DNA of 64,000 bases from Acetobacteraceae bacterium (GTDB taxonomy: Bacteria > Pseudomonadota > Alphaproteobacteria > Acetobacterales > Acetobacteraceae). The notes below the pieces were generated by a model, which saw only the letters and a program-made list of their open reading frames with translations, was not told where the DNA came from and made no database searches. How positions within the stretch are numbered: the first letter of the stretch is position 1; each line of letters opens with the position of its first letter. This document shows, one piece after another, positions 45,202-53,587 of the stretch. The stretch spans positions 38,926 to 102,925 of the forward strand of contig JARLIM010000024.1 in assembly GCA_031291725.1 (NCBI GenBank), in the 5' to 3' direction. The translations under genes were made by a program, and so were the position numbers.

Positions 45202-46656
45202 ATGAATGAAAATTTGTCCGGTCCAACGCCCGCCGGCCTGAATACCCCCATTCCGCCTGTCCAACGGGCGGCCCGTACGCAAACCGTCTTGCTCATCGTC
45301 GCCAGTGCGATGTTCATGGAACAGCTTGACGGCACTGTCCTGGCCACCGCACTGCCGGCGATGGCTCGAAGCTTCGACGCCGACCCGCTGCACATGAATG
45401 TGGCGTTGACGTCCTACTTGCTCACACTGGCGATGTTCATTCCGGCCAGCGGCCGCATTGCCGACCGATTTGGCTCGAAGACCACTTTCCGGGCGGCCAT
45501 AGGGCTGTTCACGCTCGGCTCAATCCTGTGCGCGCAAGCCCCTTCCCTGTGGGCGTTGGTGGCAGCGCGCATGCTGCAAGGGGTGGGCGGCGCGATGATG
45601 TCGCCGGTCGGGCGATTGGTGATGTTGCGGGTGGTGTCAAAGGCTGAGTTGGTGCGGTCGATGGCGTGGCTGATGGTGCCTGCGACCATTGGGCCAATCG
45701 TCGGCCCGCCCGTGGGCGGCTTTCTGGTGACCTATCTGTCCTGGCACTGGATTTTCTACATCAACGTGCCCATCGGCGTGGCAGGCGTGGTGCTGGTCAC
45801 AATGTTTATCGACGAGATGAAAGAGCCCAGCCGGACAAAATTCGACCTGCTTGGCCTGATCCTCTCCGGCACTGCGCTGGCCTGCCTGATGTTTGGGATA
45901 GAAGTTGCCAGCCGCGGCATTGGCTCAGCCATCACCGTCGCCGTCTTGCTCGGCACGGGTGGCCTTGCCGCGATCCTCTACTGGCTCCATGCACGACGGA
46001 CACCACGGCCGATGCTGGATTTCCGGCTGCTGCGCATCCCGACATTCAGGATGTCAGTGCTCTGCGGATCGCTCTCACGCATCGCCGTCGGTGCCATGCC
46101 CTTTTTGGCACCGATGATGTTTCAGCTTGGGTTTGGCTATTCGGCGGCGGAAAGCGGGTTGATCACCTTCGTGACGGCCATCGGGTCGTTGGCGGTGCGC
46201 GGGTTTGCGCCGTGGTTTCTGCGTCGTCTGGGATTCCGCACAGTGCTGACCTGGGTGGGTGCTCTTGCAACCGGTTTGATCGCCCTGACGGCAGCCTTCC
46301 GGCCGAGTTGGCCGCTGCCGCTGATATACGCAGCCCTGATGGCAAGCGGCTTTTTCCAGTCGCTGCAATTCATGGCCTACAACACCATCGCCTATGCTGA
46401 TGTTCCGGCTGAAGACATGAGTTCGGCGACCAGCTTTTACACCACATTCCAGCAGATGACCCTCACTCTGGGCATCGCCCTCTCCGCTGCCGCATTGGCG
46501 GCGTCGATCGGCATCATGCATCACGCGGGCCCGATGCTGCCGGATTTCTCAGTGGCATTCCTGTTTGTCGCCGCCGTGTCATTCCTGGCACCGCTCCTGG
46601 CGACCCAATTGGAGCCAGGTGCCGGAGCCGAAATGTCGGGACATCGCGGCCATTAG
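45202..46656 (+). CDS. MFS drug exporter, DHA2 (EmrB/QacA) family
   Basis: A 484-residue inner-membrane protein with about 14 hydrophobic segments. Motif-like blocks are LDGTVLATALPAMARSF (TM1, the DHA2 signature with Asp), GRIADRFGSKTTF (loop 2-3), RMLQGVGGAMMSPVGRLVMLR, and GPPVGGFLVTYLSWHWIFYINVPIG. Such pumps exchange protons for drugs or organic acids. An AGG lies about 9 bases before the ATG at 45202. It is 58 bases downstream of the thiol dioxygenase gene and could be read through from it, but no terminator is obvious. Substrate unknown. Confidence 0.93.
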   Translation: MNENLSGPTPAGLNTPIPPVQRAARTQTVLLIVASAMFMEQLDGTVLATALPAMARSFDADPLHMNVALTSYLLTLAMFIPASGRIADRFGSKTTFRAAIGLFTLGSILCAQAPSLWALVAARMLQGVGGAMMSPVGRLVMLRVVSKAELVRSMAWLMVPATIGPIVGPPVGGFLVTYLSWHWIFYINVPIGVAGVVLVTMFIDEMKEPSRTKFDLLGLILSGTALACLMFGIEVASRGIGSAITVAVLLGTGGLAAILYWLHARRTPRPMLDFRLLRIPTFRMSVLCGSLSRIAVGAMPFLAPMMFQLGFGYSAAESGLITFVTAIGSLAVRGFAPWFLRRLGFRTVLTWVGALATGLIALTAAFRPSWPLPLIYAALMASGFFQSLQFMAYNTIAYADVPAEDMSSATSFYTTFQQMTLTLGIALSAAALAASIGIMHHAGPMLPDFSVAFLFVAAVSFLAPLLATQLEPGAGAEMSGHRGH

Positions 46657-46659
46657 GCC

Positions 46660-46779
46660 GTGGACGATTTCGCCACGACATGTCCGAATGCGCCAGCCGG
46701 GATGCCGAACCAATCCACCATCGACGATGTCGTCAGCGGCAAGGACGACCGCTTCACCTTTCCCTCGGAAGCATATGAA
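46660..46779 (+). other. Short coding-like segment after the exporter stop, possible gene relic
   Basis: From the GTG at 46660 the frame reads VDDFATTCPNAPAG, then MPNQSTIDDVVSGKDDRFTFP with strongly C/G-ending codons like the neighbouring genes. After about 46785 the sequence turns AT-rich and the frame ends at a TAA near 46838. It lies in frame downstream of the exporter's TAG stop. It may be the start of a gene cut off by the AT-rich segment that carries the MFS permease, or a read-through tail. No family recognised. Confidence 0.3.
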
Positions 46780-46787
46780 CTTCCGAG
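46764..46787. terminator. 8-bp hairpin between convergent MFS genes
   Basis: CTCGGAAG (46764-46771) and CTTCCGAG (46780-46787) flank an 8-base loop. It lies in the 157-bp gap between the ends of the DHA2 exporter and the aromatic-acid permease, so it could terminate either. No clear T-run follows. Confidence 0.4.
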
Positions 46788-46813
46788 AGAAAGCATACAC
46801 CGGATCTATGTCG

Positions 46814-48139
46814 TTATATTTTCAAAACTCTTTGACTAACCTTGTGTTTTGAACGGAGCAAATAGACTACAATTGAGATTCCGAAACATAATAAAAAAGA
46901 TGTATACCACAACCCAACTGAATAGCTTCCGGTGAAATCCTTCAACGCACCGATGATGGTGGGTGCCGTGGCCGAGCCCATGATCCCTGCGGCATTGACC
47001 AGCGCGGTTCCGGCGGGTCGAGCTGCCGGTGACATATACAGCGCTGGCAGGGTCCAGTAGACGGTCATCGCAGTCAACGCACCCACTGACCCCATCGACA
47101 ATCCAATCACCTGCAGAATCGGGTCGTGCGACACCGCCACGATCAGCCACCCCACCGCGGCCAATGCCATAGGCAACACGACGAACCATAGACGTTGCGT
47201 GTGCCGATCCGACCATTTGCTCCACAGCGGCATGACGATGACAGCACACACACCGGGGATGGCACTCATCAGGCCCACCCGCAGATAGTCCGCACCGTGC
47301 CCCAACACGCTCTGCATGATGAGCGGTGTCCAAGTCGAATTGGAATTCAGCGAGACGACGAGGCAAAAATAAGCAACGCACAACATGATCACTTTGCGAT
47401 CCGTCAGCGAAGCCCACTTGCTGTGACCACCCCGCGTGGTGACAAGAACGGCTTCTTCCCGCGCGATCCTTCCGGCAAGCAATTGCTTTTCGGCATCAGT
47501 CAACCAATGCGCCTTGGCTGGAGAATCGGTCAGATAGAAGAGAGCTGTCATCCCGAGCACAATGGATGGCAGCCCTTCGAGCAGGAATAACCATTGCCAG
47601 CCCATCAGGCCCTGCAGACCGTCCAGGCGCATGATCAGACCGGAGAGCGGCCCACCCAGGATGATCGTGATCGGCTGGGCCAAAAAGAAAATGGCTGTGG
47701 CGCGGCCGCGATGCGACGGCGGGAACCAATAGGTCAAATAGAGCAACACGCCCGGCAGAAAGCCCGCCTCCGCCACGCCGACAAGAAAACGCAGCGAGTA
47801 AAGACTGTCCGGCCCCATCGCCAAACATGTCGCGGACGCAGCAATCCCCCACGTTATCATAATACGCGCGATCCAGCGCCGCGCACCGAAACGCACCATC
47901 ATGAAATTGCTTGGCACCTCACACACCAAATAACCTATATAAAATACTGTATTTGCAACACCGAACTGCGTACCGCTCAGTCCCAAATTTTTATTCATAG
48001 ACAATGCAGCATAAGCTGTATTTATTCTATCAAGAAAAGAAGCAATAAAAAGAAAAAACAAAAATACGATCAATCTTCTGTAAACTTTTGATAAAACAGC
48101 TTCTTCCTGAGAAAACAGAATATCAGTCTCGTTTTTCAT
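46814..48139 (-). CDS. MFS permease, anion:cation symporter (ACS) family, probable aromatic/hydroxy-acid importer
   Basis: A 441-residue 12-TM transporter. FLDRINTAYAALSMNKNLGLSGTQFG, GYLVCEVPSNFMMVRFGARRWIARIMITWGI and GVAEAGFLPGVLLYLTYWFPPSHRGRATA are ACS-family blocks found in phthalate, hydroxybenzoate and tartrate permeases. The ATG at 48139 has GGAAGAG about 7 bases upstream. Downstream of the gentisate genes it would import 3-hydroxybenzoate or a related acid. The gene, especially its first 150 bases and last 60, is far more AT-rich than its neighbours (runs of A in the N-terminal region), suggesting separate acquisition. A hairpin at 48231-48259 separates it from the upstream genes, so it may have its own promoter. 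Confidence 0.9.
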   Translation of the reverse strand: MKNETDILFSQEEAVLSKVYRRLIVFLFFLFIASFLDRINTAYAALSMNKNLGLSGTQFGVANTVFYIGYLVCEVPSNFMMVRFGARRWIARIMITWGIAASATCLAMGPDSLYSLRFLVGVAEAGFLPGVLLYLTYWFPPSHRGRATAIFFLAQPITIILGGPLSGLIMRLDGLQGLMGWQWLFLLEGLPSIVLGMTALFYLTDSPAKAHWLTDAEKQLLAGRIAREEAVLVTTRGGHSKWASLTDRKVIMLCVAYFCLVVSLNSNSTWTPLIMQSVLGHGADYLRVGLMSAIPGVCAVIVMPLWSKWSDRHTQRLWFVVLPMALAAVGWLIVAVSHDPILQVIGLSMGSVGALTAMTVYWTLPALYMSPAARPAGTALVNAAGIMGSATAPTIIGALKDFTGSYSVGLWYTSFLLCFGISIVVYLLRSKHKVSQRVLKI

Positions 48140-48216
48140 TTTACAGCTCTTCCCGGCCGATTGGCGGCCCACGTCAAAACATCTGACACTCGAATACGCA
48201 GATCATACGAATCCGT

Positions 48217-48229
48217 AATTTCTGAAATT
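48217..48229. repeat. 13-bp perfect palindrome upstream of the MFS permease gene
   Basis: AATTTC-T-GAAATT, directly beside the 48231-48259 hairpin and 78 bases before the permease start. Possible protein binding site in the permease promoter region, or part of the terminator structure. Confidence 0.3.
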
Positions 48230-48230
48230 G

Positions 48231-48259
48231 GAGGCTGGTGGATGGCATCTACCAGCCTC
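48231..48259 (-). terminator. Strong hairpin after the gentisate operon
   Basis: GAGGCTGGT (48231-48239) and ACCAGCCTC (48251-48259) pair perfectly. A further three pairs close to a 3-base loop after one G-U or mismatch position, giving a 12-13 bp stem. It lies 75 bases past the monooxygenase stop on the minus strand, with moderately T-rich sequence after it, and likely ends most gentisate-operon transcripts before the permease gene. Confidence 0.55.
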
Positions 48260-48334
48260 GTGTATTCTCGGTCAGAATGAATTTTCGGTGCCCGCACACA
48301 CGTAAATCACTCGGTTTTTTCCAAAACCCTCACG

Positions 48335-49528
48335 TCACACCGGAACTGTTGTGACGTCATATTGAAAGATCCATTCATATCTCTGCAAAATGGCCTCCCT
48401 GCTCCATTCGCGGTTCACATAAACCGCGGCCGTTTCTTCACTGGCCAGGGCGGGATTGTGAAAACGCTCGGTATTCGCAGAAGCCCCCAGCACCTTCCGC
48501 CGGGTAATATCGATCCGGGCGGCCTCATATCGGCGCAGGGCCTCGCCATAATTTTCACCCGAGGCCGCGAAAGCGCGCCCCAGAATCACCGCGTCTTCCA
48601 GGGCCATCACCGCCCCTTGGGCAAGATAGGGCAAGGTGGGATGACAGGAATCCCCCAACAGGGTGATGTTGCCTCGCGTCCAGGCATCCATCGGTGCGCG
48701 CCCCATCAGCGCCCATTTGAACAGCTTGGGGGCATTGGCGATCATCGTCTGGATGTCTTCGTGCCAGCCCTTGAAATCGGCGGCGCAGTCTTCGCGCGTG
48801 CCTTCGGTGCTCCACGATTCCGTCTGCCAGTCGCTGCGCTGCACGGTGCCGACGAAATTGAGCAATTCCCCGCGTCGCAGCGGATAGCAGACCACATGTG
48901 AGCCCGGCCCAATCCAGTTGGTGGCGATGTGCCGTTTCATATGATCCGGCAACCTGTCCATCGGGATCACCCCGCGCCACGCCATCATTCCTGAAAACTG
49001 CGCCTTGGCATCGCCCCACAGCGCCGCACGCACGCGCGTGTGCACGCCATCGGCGCCTATCAGCGCGTCACCGATAACATCCGTGCCGTTTTCCAGATGC
49101 AGGGTCACTTTGCCCTGGTCCTGCGACACACCCTTGACGCGGCATTCCAGGTGCAGCGCGTCAGGCCGCAGCTTGTGCACGGCGTCAGACAGCACTTTCA
49201 ACAGATCGGGCCGGAACACCGTCAGATAGGGATAGCCATAGCGCGCCTCTGCCTCGGTTCCCAGGTCGAACAATTTCCAGGTGGCGCCGGTGTTCCACAG
49301 ACGGATCTGCTTTTCGTCGGCATCGCAGGACAGCGCCCGGAGATCTGCGAACACCCCCAAGGCATCCAACGCACGATTGCCATTCGGACTGATCTGCACG
49401 CCGGCCCCAACCTCGCGGAACGCCTGCGCCTGCTCGTAAATTTCCACGTCAATCCCCTGCCGGATCAACGCCAGCGCTGCCGCCATGCCGCCAATACCAC
49501 CGCCGGCAATCAATACTTTTTGTGACAT
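48335..49528 (-). CDS. FAD-dependent aromatic hydroxylase, 3-hydroxybenzoate 6-hydroxylase/salicylate hydroxylase-like
   Basis: A 397-residue group A flavoprotein monooxygenase. The GxGxxG motif VLIAGGGIGGMAAALALIRQG is at residues 5-25, the DG motif is in ALIGADGVHTRVRAALWG, and the GD motif in NITLLGDSCHPTLPYLAQGAVMALEDAVILGR. It uses NAD(P)H and O2 to hydroxylate an aromatic acid. Its place next to gentisate dioxygenase makes 3-hydroxybenzoate 6-hydroxylation to gentisate the likeliest reaction, while direct salicylate 1-hydroxylation would give catechol and is less fitting. The ATG at 49528 has AGGGAAG about 7 bases upstream; the frame's 5' extension is unrelated. It lies 40 bases downstream of the dioxygenase gene. 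Confidence 0.92.
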   Translation of the reverse strand: MSQKVLIAGGGIGGMAAALALIRQGIDVEIYEQAQAFREVGAGVQISPNGNRALDALGVFADLRALSCDADEKQIRLWNTGATWKLFDLGTEAEARYGYPYLTVFRPDLLKVLSDAVHKLRPDALHLECRVKGVSQDQGKVTLHLENGTDVIGDALIGADGVHTRVRAALWGDAKAQFSGMMAWRGVIPMDRLPDHMKRHIATNWIGPGSHVVCYPLRRGELLNFVGTVQRSDWQTESWSTEGTREDCAADFKGWHEDIQTMIANAPKLFKWALMGRAPMDAWTRGNITLLGDSCHPTLPYLAQGAVMALEDAVILGRAFAASGENYGEALRRYEAARIDITRRKVLGASANTERFHNPALASEETAAVYVNREWSREAILQRYEWIFQYDVTTVPV

Positions 49529-49568
49529 GAGCGTCTTCCCTGAGAATGATGGGACGAGGAAAACCCCG

Positions 49569-50555
49569 TCAGCGCGCAGCCGAACCGGGGGTGCGATCGA
49601 AATAGAGGTTGAGTTTGCGCAATGCCGCCTCGTCGGAGACCTCGAACAACAGCGCGGTTTCCAAGGCACCGATTTCGTAGGATGTCCAAGACGGCACGCA
49701 GAACACATCTCCGCGTTCGAAGGCGAAATTCCGATCCCCAACCTTTGCCTCGCCGCGTCCCTCCGTCACCGCGAAGATCCGGTTGGCCGTGGTCTTGGCC
49801 TGCGGTGTCAGGCCGCCTGCATGGATGTGCAGGTAAGACAGCGTCATGGTCGGAATGAACGCCTCGCTGGGCAGAACATAGCGGCGCGCGCCGCCTGGGC
49901 CGTCAGGAATTTCAGCCAATTTGGCGAGCACGGAGACGCGGCTGAACACAAAGGGGCAGGTCTCCGGATCTGGCTCGGACTGCACATCCTGCAGCGTGCC
50001 CGGCAGTTCGTCAAAGAACATCGGCTGCAACAGATGCACCAGCGGCACGTCGAGGAAATCGATCCAATAGGCGTTGTGCTCGCCCTCGTTGTAGTGGCTG
50101 TGCCAATGCAAATTGGGCGTGAGCAGCACATCGCCCGCGCGCATCGGCAGTTTGACACCGTTGACGACGGTATAGACGCCCGGCTTCGCATCCAGAATCA
50201 GGCGCAACGCATTGGGCGTGTGGCGATGGGTGCGCGCATATTCGTGGGGCTTGATCATCTGATATGCCGTCACGATGCTCGGCACCGTGGCGTAATCATT
50301 GTCGCCGACCGGATTGAACATCAGCAGGTTACGGCGCTCGGCAAGCTCTGTGCTGATCCATTCGCCCGCGCGATCCAGCGCCAGATAAGCGTCTTTGTAG
50401 CGCCAATGCAGCGGCCGATAGGGCGTCTTGGGCTCACGCCACAGCGACGGCCGGGCCTTGTGCCAACCGGCCGTGTAACGGTTTTCCGCGATGATTGGAT
50501 ACAGATCGTCCAACCCTTGAGCAGCCTCAAGGGCGGCAATGGTCTTGTCGCTCAT
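49569..50555 (-). CDS. Gentisate 1,2-dioxygenase
   Basis: A 328-residue bicupin opening the gentisate ring to maleylpyruvate with Fe(II) and O2. The N-terminal cupin has the metal site in YARTHRHTPNALRLILDA and PNLHWHSHYNEG (His residues). NRIFAVTEGRGEAKVGDRNFAFERGDVFCVPSW is the C-terminal cupin. WISTELAERRNLLMFNPVGDNDYATVPSIVTAYQMIKP is typical of the family, although the protein is a little shorter than the usual 340-370. The ATG at 50555 has AGGA 9 bases upstream. It is central to the operon between the FAH-type hydrolase gene (28 bases upstream) and the monooxygenase gene. Confidence 0.94.
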   Translation of the reverse strand: MSDKTIAALEAAQGLDDLYPIIAENRYTAGWHKARPSLWREPKTPYRPLHWRYKDAYLALDRAGEWISTELAERRNLLMFNPVGDNDYATVPSIVTAYQMIKPHEYARTHRHTPNALRLILDAKPGVYTVVNGVKLPMRAGDVLLTPNLHWHSHYNEGEHNAYWIDFLDVPLVHLLQPMFFDELPGTLQDVQSEPDPETCPFVFSRVSVLAKLAEIPDGPGGARRYVLPSEAFIPTMTLSYLHIHAGGLTPQAKTTANRIFAVTEGRGEAKVGDRNFAFERGDVFCVPSWTSYEIGALETALLFEVSDEAALRKLNLYFDRTPGSAAR

Positions 50556-50583
50556 TCTGATGCGTCCTTTTTGGAGAAGGCTT

Positions 50584-51474
50584 CTATTGTGTGGCGCGCT
50601 GGAACGCATAGGGCTTGTCGAAGACGATGTTGTGACCGCGCTGCCCGGCCACCACCGGCACCGCCATCCGCCCGACATTGGCGATCTCGATGGTCACAAC
50701 ATCACCATCACGGATCAACCCGACACCGGCCGGGGTTCCGGTGGCAATAATGTCGCCGGGATAGAGCGTTGAGGCAGACGAGGTGATGGCGATCATTTCG
50801 GGAATGTTGACGATCAGATCGCGTGTATTGGCCGCCTGCCGCAATGCGTCGCCCACCCACAGGCGCATCTCAATATCCGCCGGGTCCGGCACTTCATCTG
50901 CCGTCACGATCCAGGGACCGACAGGGGTGAAGCTGTCATAGGATTTGCGCATCACGCGCTCTTCCTTGCCCCGGATGGTGATATCGAGCAGGCAGGCATA
51001 GCCGAACACGTAGTCCATGGCATTTTCGGCCAAAATCTGCCGCCCTTCCTTGCCAATGATCACCGCCAGTTCGCATTCGTGATGGATTTCGCGCCCAGGC
51101 AGATCCGGCAATTCGATGGGATCATGCGCGCCGGACAGCGAGGAATTGGCCTTCAGGAAATAGCCCTGAATATTCGCCAGCCCCCTGGAGTCCATTTCCG
51201 TCGCGTGGTCATGATAATTGACAGGAAAGGCGACCAATTTATTGGGCCACGGCACCGGTGTTTCCAGATGCACCGACGCCAACAGCAGACCAGCCCCGGT
51301 GCGCAAGGCGTCGTCGAGTTGCGGTTTGACGGCATCGAAATCCCGGATCAGCCGATTCATCGCCACCGGCGGCCATTCCTGAGCACTGCCGCAGAGATCG
51401 GTGACGTCCACCAATTTTTGACCATCGGTCACACCAATATGGCCGCCGTTAAAACGAACGATTTTCAAGCCCAT
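50584..51474 (-). CDS. FAH-family hydrolase, probable fumarylpyruvate (or maleylpyruvate) hydrolase
   Basis: A 296-residue FAH-domain protein. The metal site is in EIHHECELAVIIGKEGR, followed by GYACLLDITIRGKEERVMRKSYDSFTPVGPW and PGDIIATGTPAGVGLI. As first gene of the gentisate operon it should split fumarylpyruvate to fumarate and pyruvate. No glutathione- or mycothiol-type maleylpyruvate isomerase lies in the window, so either the isomerase is elsewhere or this enzyme takes maleylpyruvate directly. The ATG at 51474 (MGLKIVRFNGG) is family-like though the G-rich stretch before it is very close. An upstream in-frame start at 51498 is possible. Confidence 0.9.
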   Translation of the reverse strand: MGLKIVRFNGGHIGVTDGQKLVDVTDLCGSAQEWPPVAMNRLIRDFDAVKPQLDDALRTGAGLLLASVHLETPVPWPNKLVAFPVNYHDHATEMDSRGLANIQGYFLKANSSLSGAHDPIELPDLPGREIHHECELAVIIGKEGRQILAENAMDYVFGYACLLDITIRGKEERVMRKSYDSFTPVGPWIVTADEVPDPADIEMRLWVGDALRQAANTRDLIVNIPEMIAITSSASTLYPGDIIATGTPAGVGLIRDGDVVTIEIANVGRMAVPVVAGQRGHNIVFDKPYAFQRATQ

Positions 51475-51547
51475 TCCCCCTAGCCCGGCGCGGTGCAACG
51501 CGCGCTTCCTTGATGCGAGTTATAAGGGGACCGAAATTCATAACACT

Positions 51548-51553
51548 ATTATA
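51548..51553 (-). promoter_or_regulatory. Candidate -10 of the gentisate operon promoter
   Basis: TATAAT on the minus strand, a perfect consensus, 74 bases before the hydrolase start. The corresponding -35 position (51571-51576, TGAGAT) is poor and lies inside the LysR palindrome, as expected for an activator-dependent promoter. Confidence 0.5.
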
Positions 51554-51556
51554 TTG

Positions 51557-51562
51557 TTGACA
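51557..51562 (+). promoter_or_regulatory. Candidate -35 (TTGACA) of the lysR promoter
   Basis: Perfect TTGACA hexamer on the plus strand. The matching -10 window (51580-51585) is weak and overlaps the palindrome at 51571-51585, suggesting autorepression by the LysR protein. Confidence 0.4.
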
Positions 51563-51586
51563 TCTCATCGATCTCAATTTGAGATG
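51561..51586. promoter_or_regulatory. Candidate LysR operator between lysR and the gentisate operon
   Basis: ATCTCAATTTGAGAT (51571-51585) is a perfect 15-base palindrome (7-1-7). An additional upstream CATCTCA (51561-51567) pairs with TGAGATG (51580-51586). LysR-type proteins bind such T-N11-A dyads in divergent promoters. Confidence 0.6.
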
Positions 51587-51625
51587 GTTATGCGTCCGAT
51601 TGGCCCATGTATCGGTTTACATTTC

Positions 51626-52564
51626 ATGGATTTTCAAGATCTGCATGCCTTTGCCAACGTTGCGCGGCACGAGAGCTACGCGCGCGCAGCCATTGAGTTG
51701 CGCATTGCGCAATCGGCGTTGAGCCGCCGGGTGGCGCGCCTGGAACATCAATTGGGCACCAAACTTCTCGAACGCGTCGGGCGTGGCGTCAGGCTGACCG
51801 AGGCGGGTCGAGTGCTCCAGGAACGTGCCGAACACCTGATGCGGGATCTGGAAGCGATCGAGGCCGACGTTCAGGGCCTCGCCAAGGAGCCCACCGGCCT
51901 CGTCCGCGTTGCCTTTCCCCCGGCAACCAGCGAAATCCTCGCCCCATTGCTGGTCAGCAGTTGCCGCAGCCGATTTCCGCGTATCTCGCTACATCTGCGC
52001 GAAGGATACAGCAACTTCATTCACGACTGGATCACCCGCGATGAAGTTGACATTGCCCTGCTTTACAATCCCGAGGAGGGCGCCGGGCTGGATATTTCGC
52101 CGATTTTCGATTCACCCTTGCATTTGATTGTGCCCCCCTCTGCCAAGGATGAGATCTTGCACCGGGAGGGCCCCAGCATCGGGGTCAAGGCGCTTTTCGA
52201 CCTTCCCCTGATCCTGCCCAGCCGCCCGCATAGCCTGCGCCTTCTGGTGGAACGCTGTGCGGCGGAGCGTGGTTTGCAGCCGAAAATTGTCAATGAAGTC
52301 GTCGGGTCTCGCGCCACCAATGCGCTGGTTGCAGCCGGTCTGGGCTACACGATTTTCAGCTATGCTGGTGTTTACGCGGAGGTTGCGGCGGGCAGTCTAT
52401 GCGCCATTCCTGTCAAGAAGCCCGGTTTGAGCTGGCGTTTATCGATGGTGCACCGAACATCGGCGCGAACGTCTTACGCGGTCATGGAGGTCAAGCGCCT
52501 GATCACCGAACATATTGACATACTACGCGACCGGGAACACTGGCTTGGCGAGCGCAATACCTGA
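51626..52564 (+). CDS. LysR-family transcriptional regulator of the gentisate module
   Basis: A 312-residue LTTR. The N-terminal HTH (residues 1-60: MDFQDLHAFANVARHESYARAAIELRIAQSALSRRVARLEHQLGTKLLER) is followed by the substrate-binding domain with GLVRVAFPPATSEILAPLLV. ARSDARI-like effector residues cannot be assigned. The ATG at 51626 fits the family N-terminus. The frame opens 72 bases upstream but that part is promoter DNA. It diverges from the gentisate genes with a palindromic operator between them, so it is probably an activator responding to 3-hydroxybenzoate or gentisate. Its end is 9 bases from the convergent DHOD-like gene. Confidence 0.93.
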   Translation: MDFQDLHAFANVARHESYARAAIELRIAQSALSRRVARLEHQLGTKLLERVGRGVRLTEAGRVLQERAEHLMRDLEAIEADVQGLAKEPTGLVRVAFPPATSEILAPLLVSSCRSRFPRISLHLREGYSNFIHDWITRDEVDIALLYNPEEGAGLDISPIFDSPLHLIVPPSAKDEILHREGPSIGVKALFDLPLILPSRPHSLRLLVERCAAERGLQPKIVNEVVGSRATNALVAAGLGYTIFSYAGVYAEVAAGSLCAIPVKKPGLSWRLSMVHRTSARTSYAVMEVKRLITEHIDILRDREHWLGERNT

Positions 52565-52573
52565 TCCACGCAC

Positions 52574-53587
52574 TCAGACCGGCGTATCGCGCCGCGCCCC
52601 GTAAGAGCCGAGCACCTTCATATAATTGCCCCGCTCGAACGCCGTCGGATTGGGCACTGCACCGTAGTTCATACATCCGCACATCTCTGCCACCGACGCA
52701 TATTCGTGCGCATCCAGCCAAAGCGCCAATTCCGCCAGCACATGGCGGGCATGGCTAGGCCCGTGCTGCAGCAATGCGCTCGCCATGAAGGCGACCCGCG
52801 CACCGGCCATGATGCTTTTCACCACATCATCGGCCGCATGCACGCCGCCGGTGATCGCCAGATCGGCACGCATCCGCCCACTCAAAATCGCCGTCCAATG
52901 CAGTCGCGGCAGCAATTCGGCCGAGTGGCTCAGCGTCAGGCTGTTCACCACCGCGCGCTCCACAATGTCGAAATCGGGCTGATAAAAGCGGTTGAACAGC
53001 ACCAATCCATCGGCACCGACGTCATCCAGGCCGCGGGCCAGGTTGGCGATGCTGCTGTAGAACGGGGAGAGTTTGACCGAGAGCGGGATCGTTACCGCAT
53101 CGCGCAGAATGGCCAGCAATTCGCGCTGCTGCGCCTCAATCTCCGCCCCTGACCGCTGCGGATCGGTCTCGATGGCGTATAAATTGAGCTCCAGCGCACT
53201 CGCCCCCGCCTGCTCGATCAACCGGGCATAGTCCAGCCATCCGCCGGGTGTGGTTCCGTTCAAGCTGGCGATCACCGGGATATTGACACGTTCACGCGCA
53301 GAGCGGATCAGGTCGAGATAGCGATCCGGGCCGAGATTATAGCTGGTCAATTCCGGCAGGAAGCTTGCCGCCTCGGCAAACCCGTGCCGGCCGCGCTCCA
53401 AATCGGCATGCAGGCCGAGGCTTTCGAGTTCGAGTTGCTCCTCGAACAGCGAGGGCAGCACCACCGCCGACAGGCCGTGATCCTCCAAACGGCAGATACC
53501 TTCGACTGAGTCCGTCAAGGGCGATGACGAGGCGGCCAGCGGGGATGTCAGCGTGAGGCCGAGATAGTGGGTTTCCAGTGCGTTCAT
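52574..53587 (-). CDS. Dihydroorotate dehydrogenase-like FMN protein coupled to nifJ
   Basis: A 337-residue TIM-barrel of the DHOD/PreA superfamily. MNALETHYLGLTLTSPLAASSSPLTDSVEGI is followed by INIPVIASLNGTTPGGW-like VNIPVIASLNGTTPGGWLDYARLIEQAGASALELNLY, SVKLSPFYSSIANLARGLDDVGADGLVLFNRF and ITGGVHAADDVVKSIMAGA. Such genes commonly follow nifJ in proteobacteria and are annotated DHOD-like. True pyrimidine synthesis is doubtful because the gene is not with pyr genes. The start ATG overlaps the nifJ stop (ATGA, 53584-53587), so the two are co-translated. The role is unknown, perhaps electron transfer linked to PFOR ferredoxin. Confidence 0.9.
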   Translation of the reverse strand: MNALETHYLGLTLTSPLAASSSPLTDSVEGICRLEDHGLSAVVLPSLFEEQLELESLGLHADLERGRHGFAEAASFLPELTSYNLGPDRYLDLIRSARERVNIPVIASLNGTTPGGWLDYARLIEQAGASALELNLYAIETDPQRSGAEIEAQQRELLAILRDAVTIPLSVKLSPFYSSIANLARGLDDVGADGLVLFNRFYQPDFDIVERAVVNSLTLSHSAELLPRLHWTAILSGRMRADLAITGGVHAADDVVKSIMAGARVAFMASALLQHGPSHARHVLAELALWLDAHEYASVAEMCGCMNYGAVPNPTAFERGNYMKVLGSYGARRDTPV

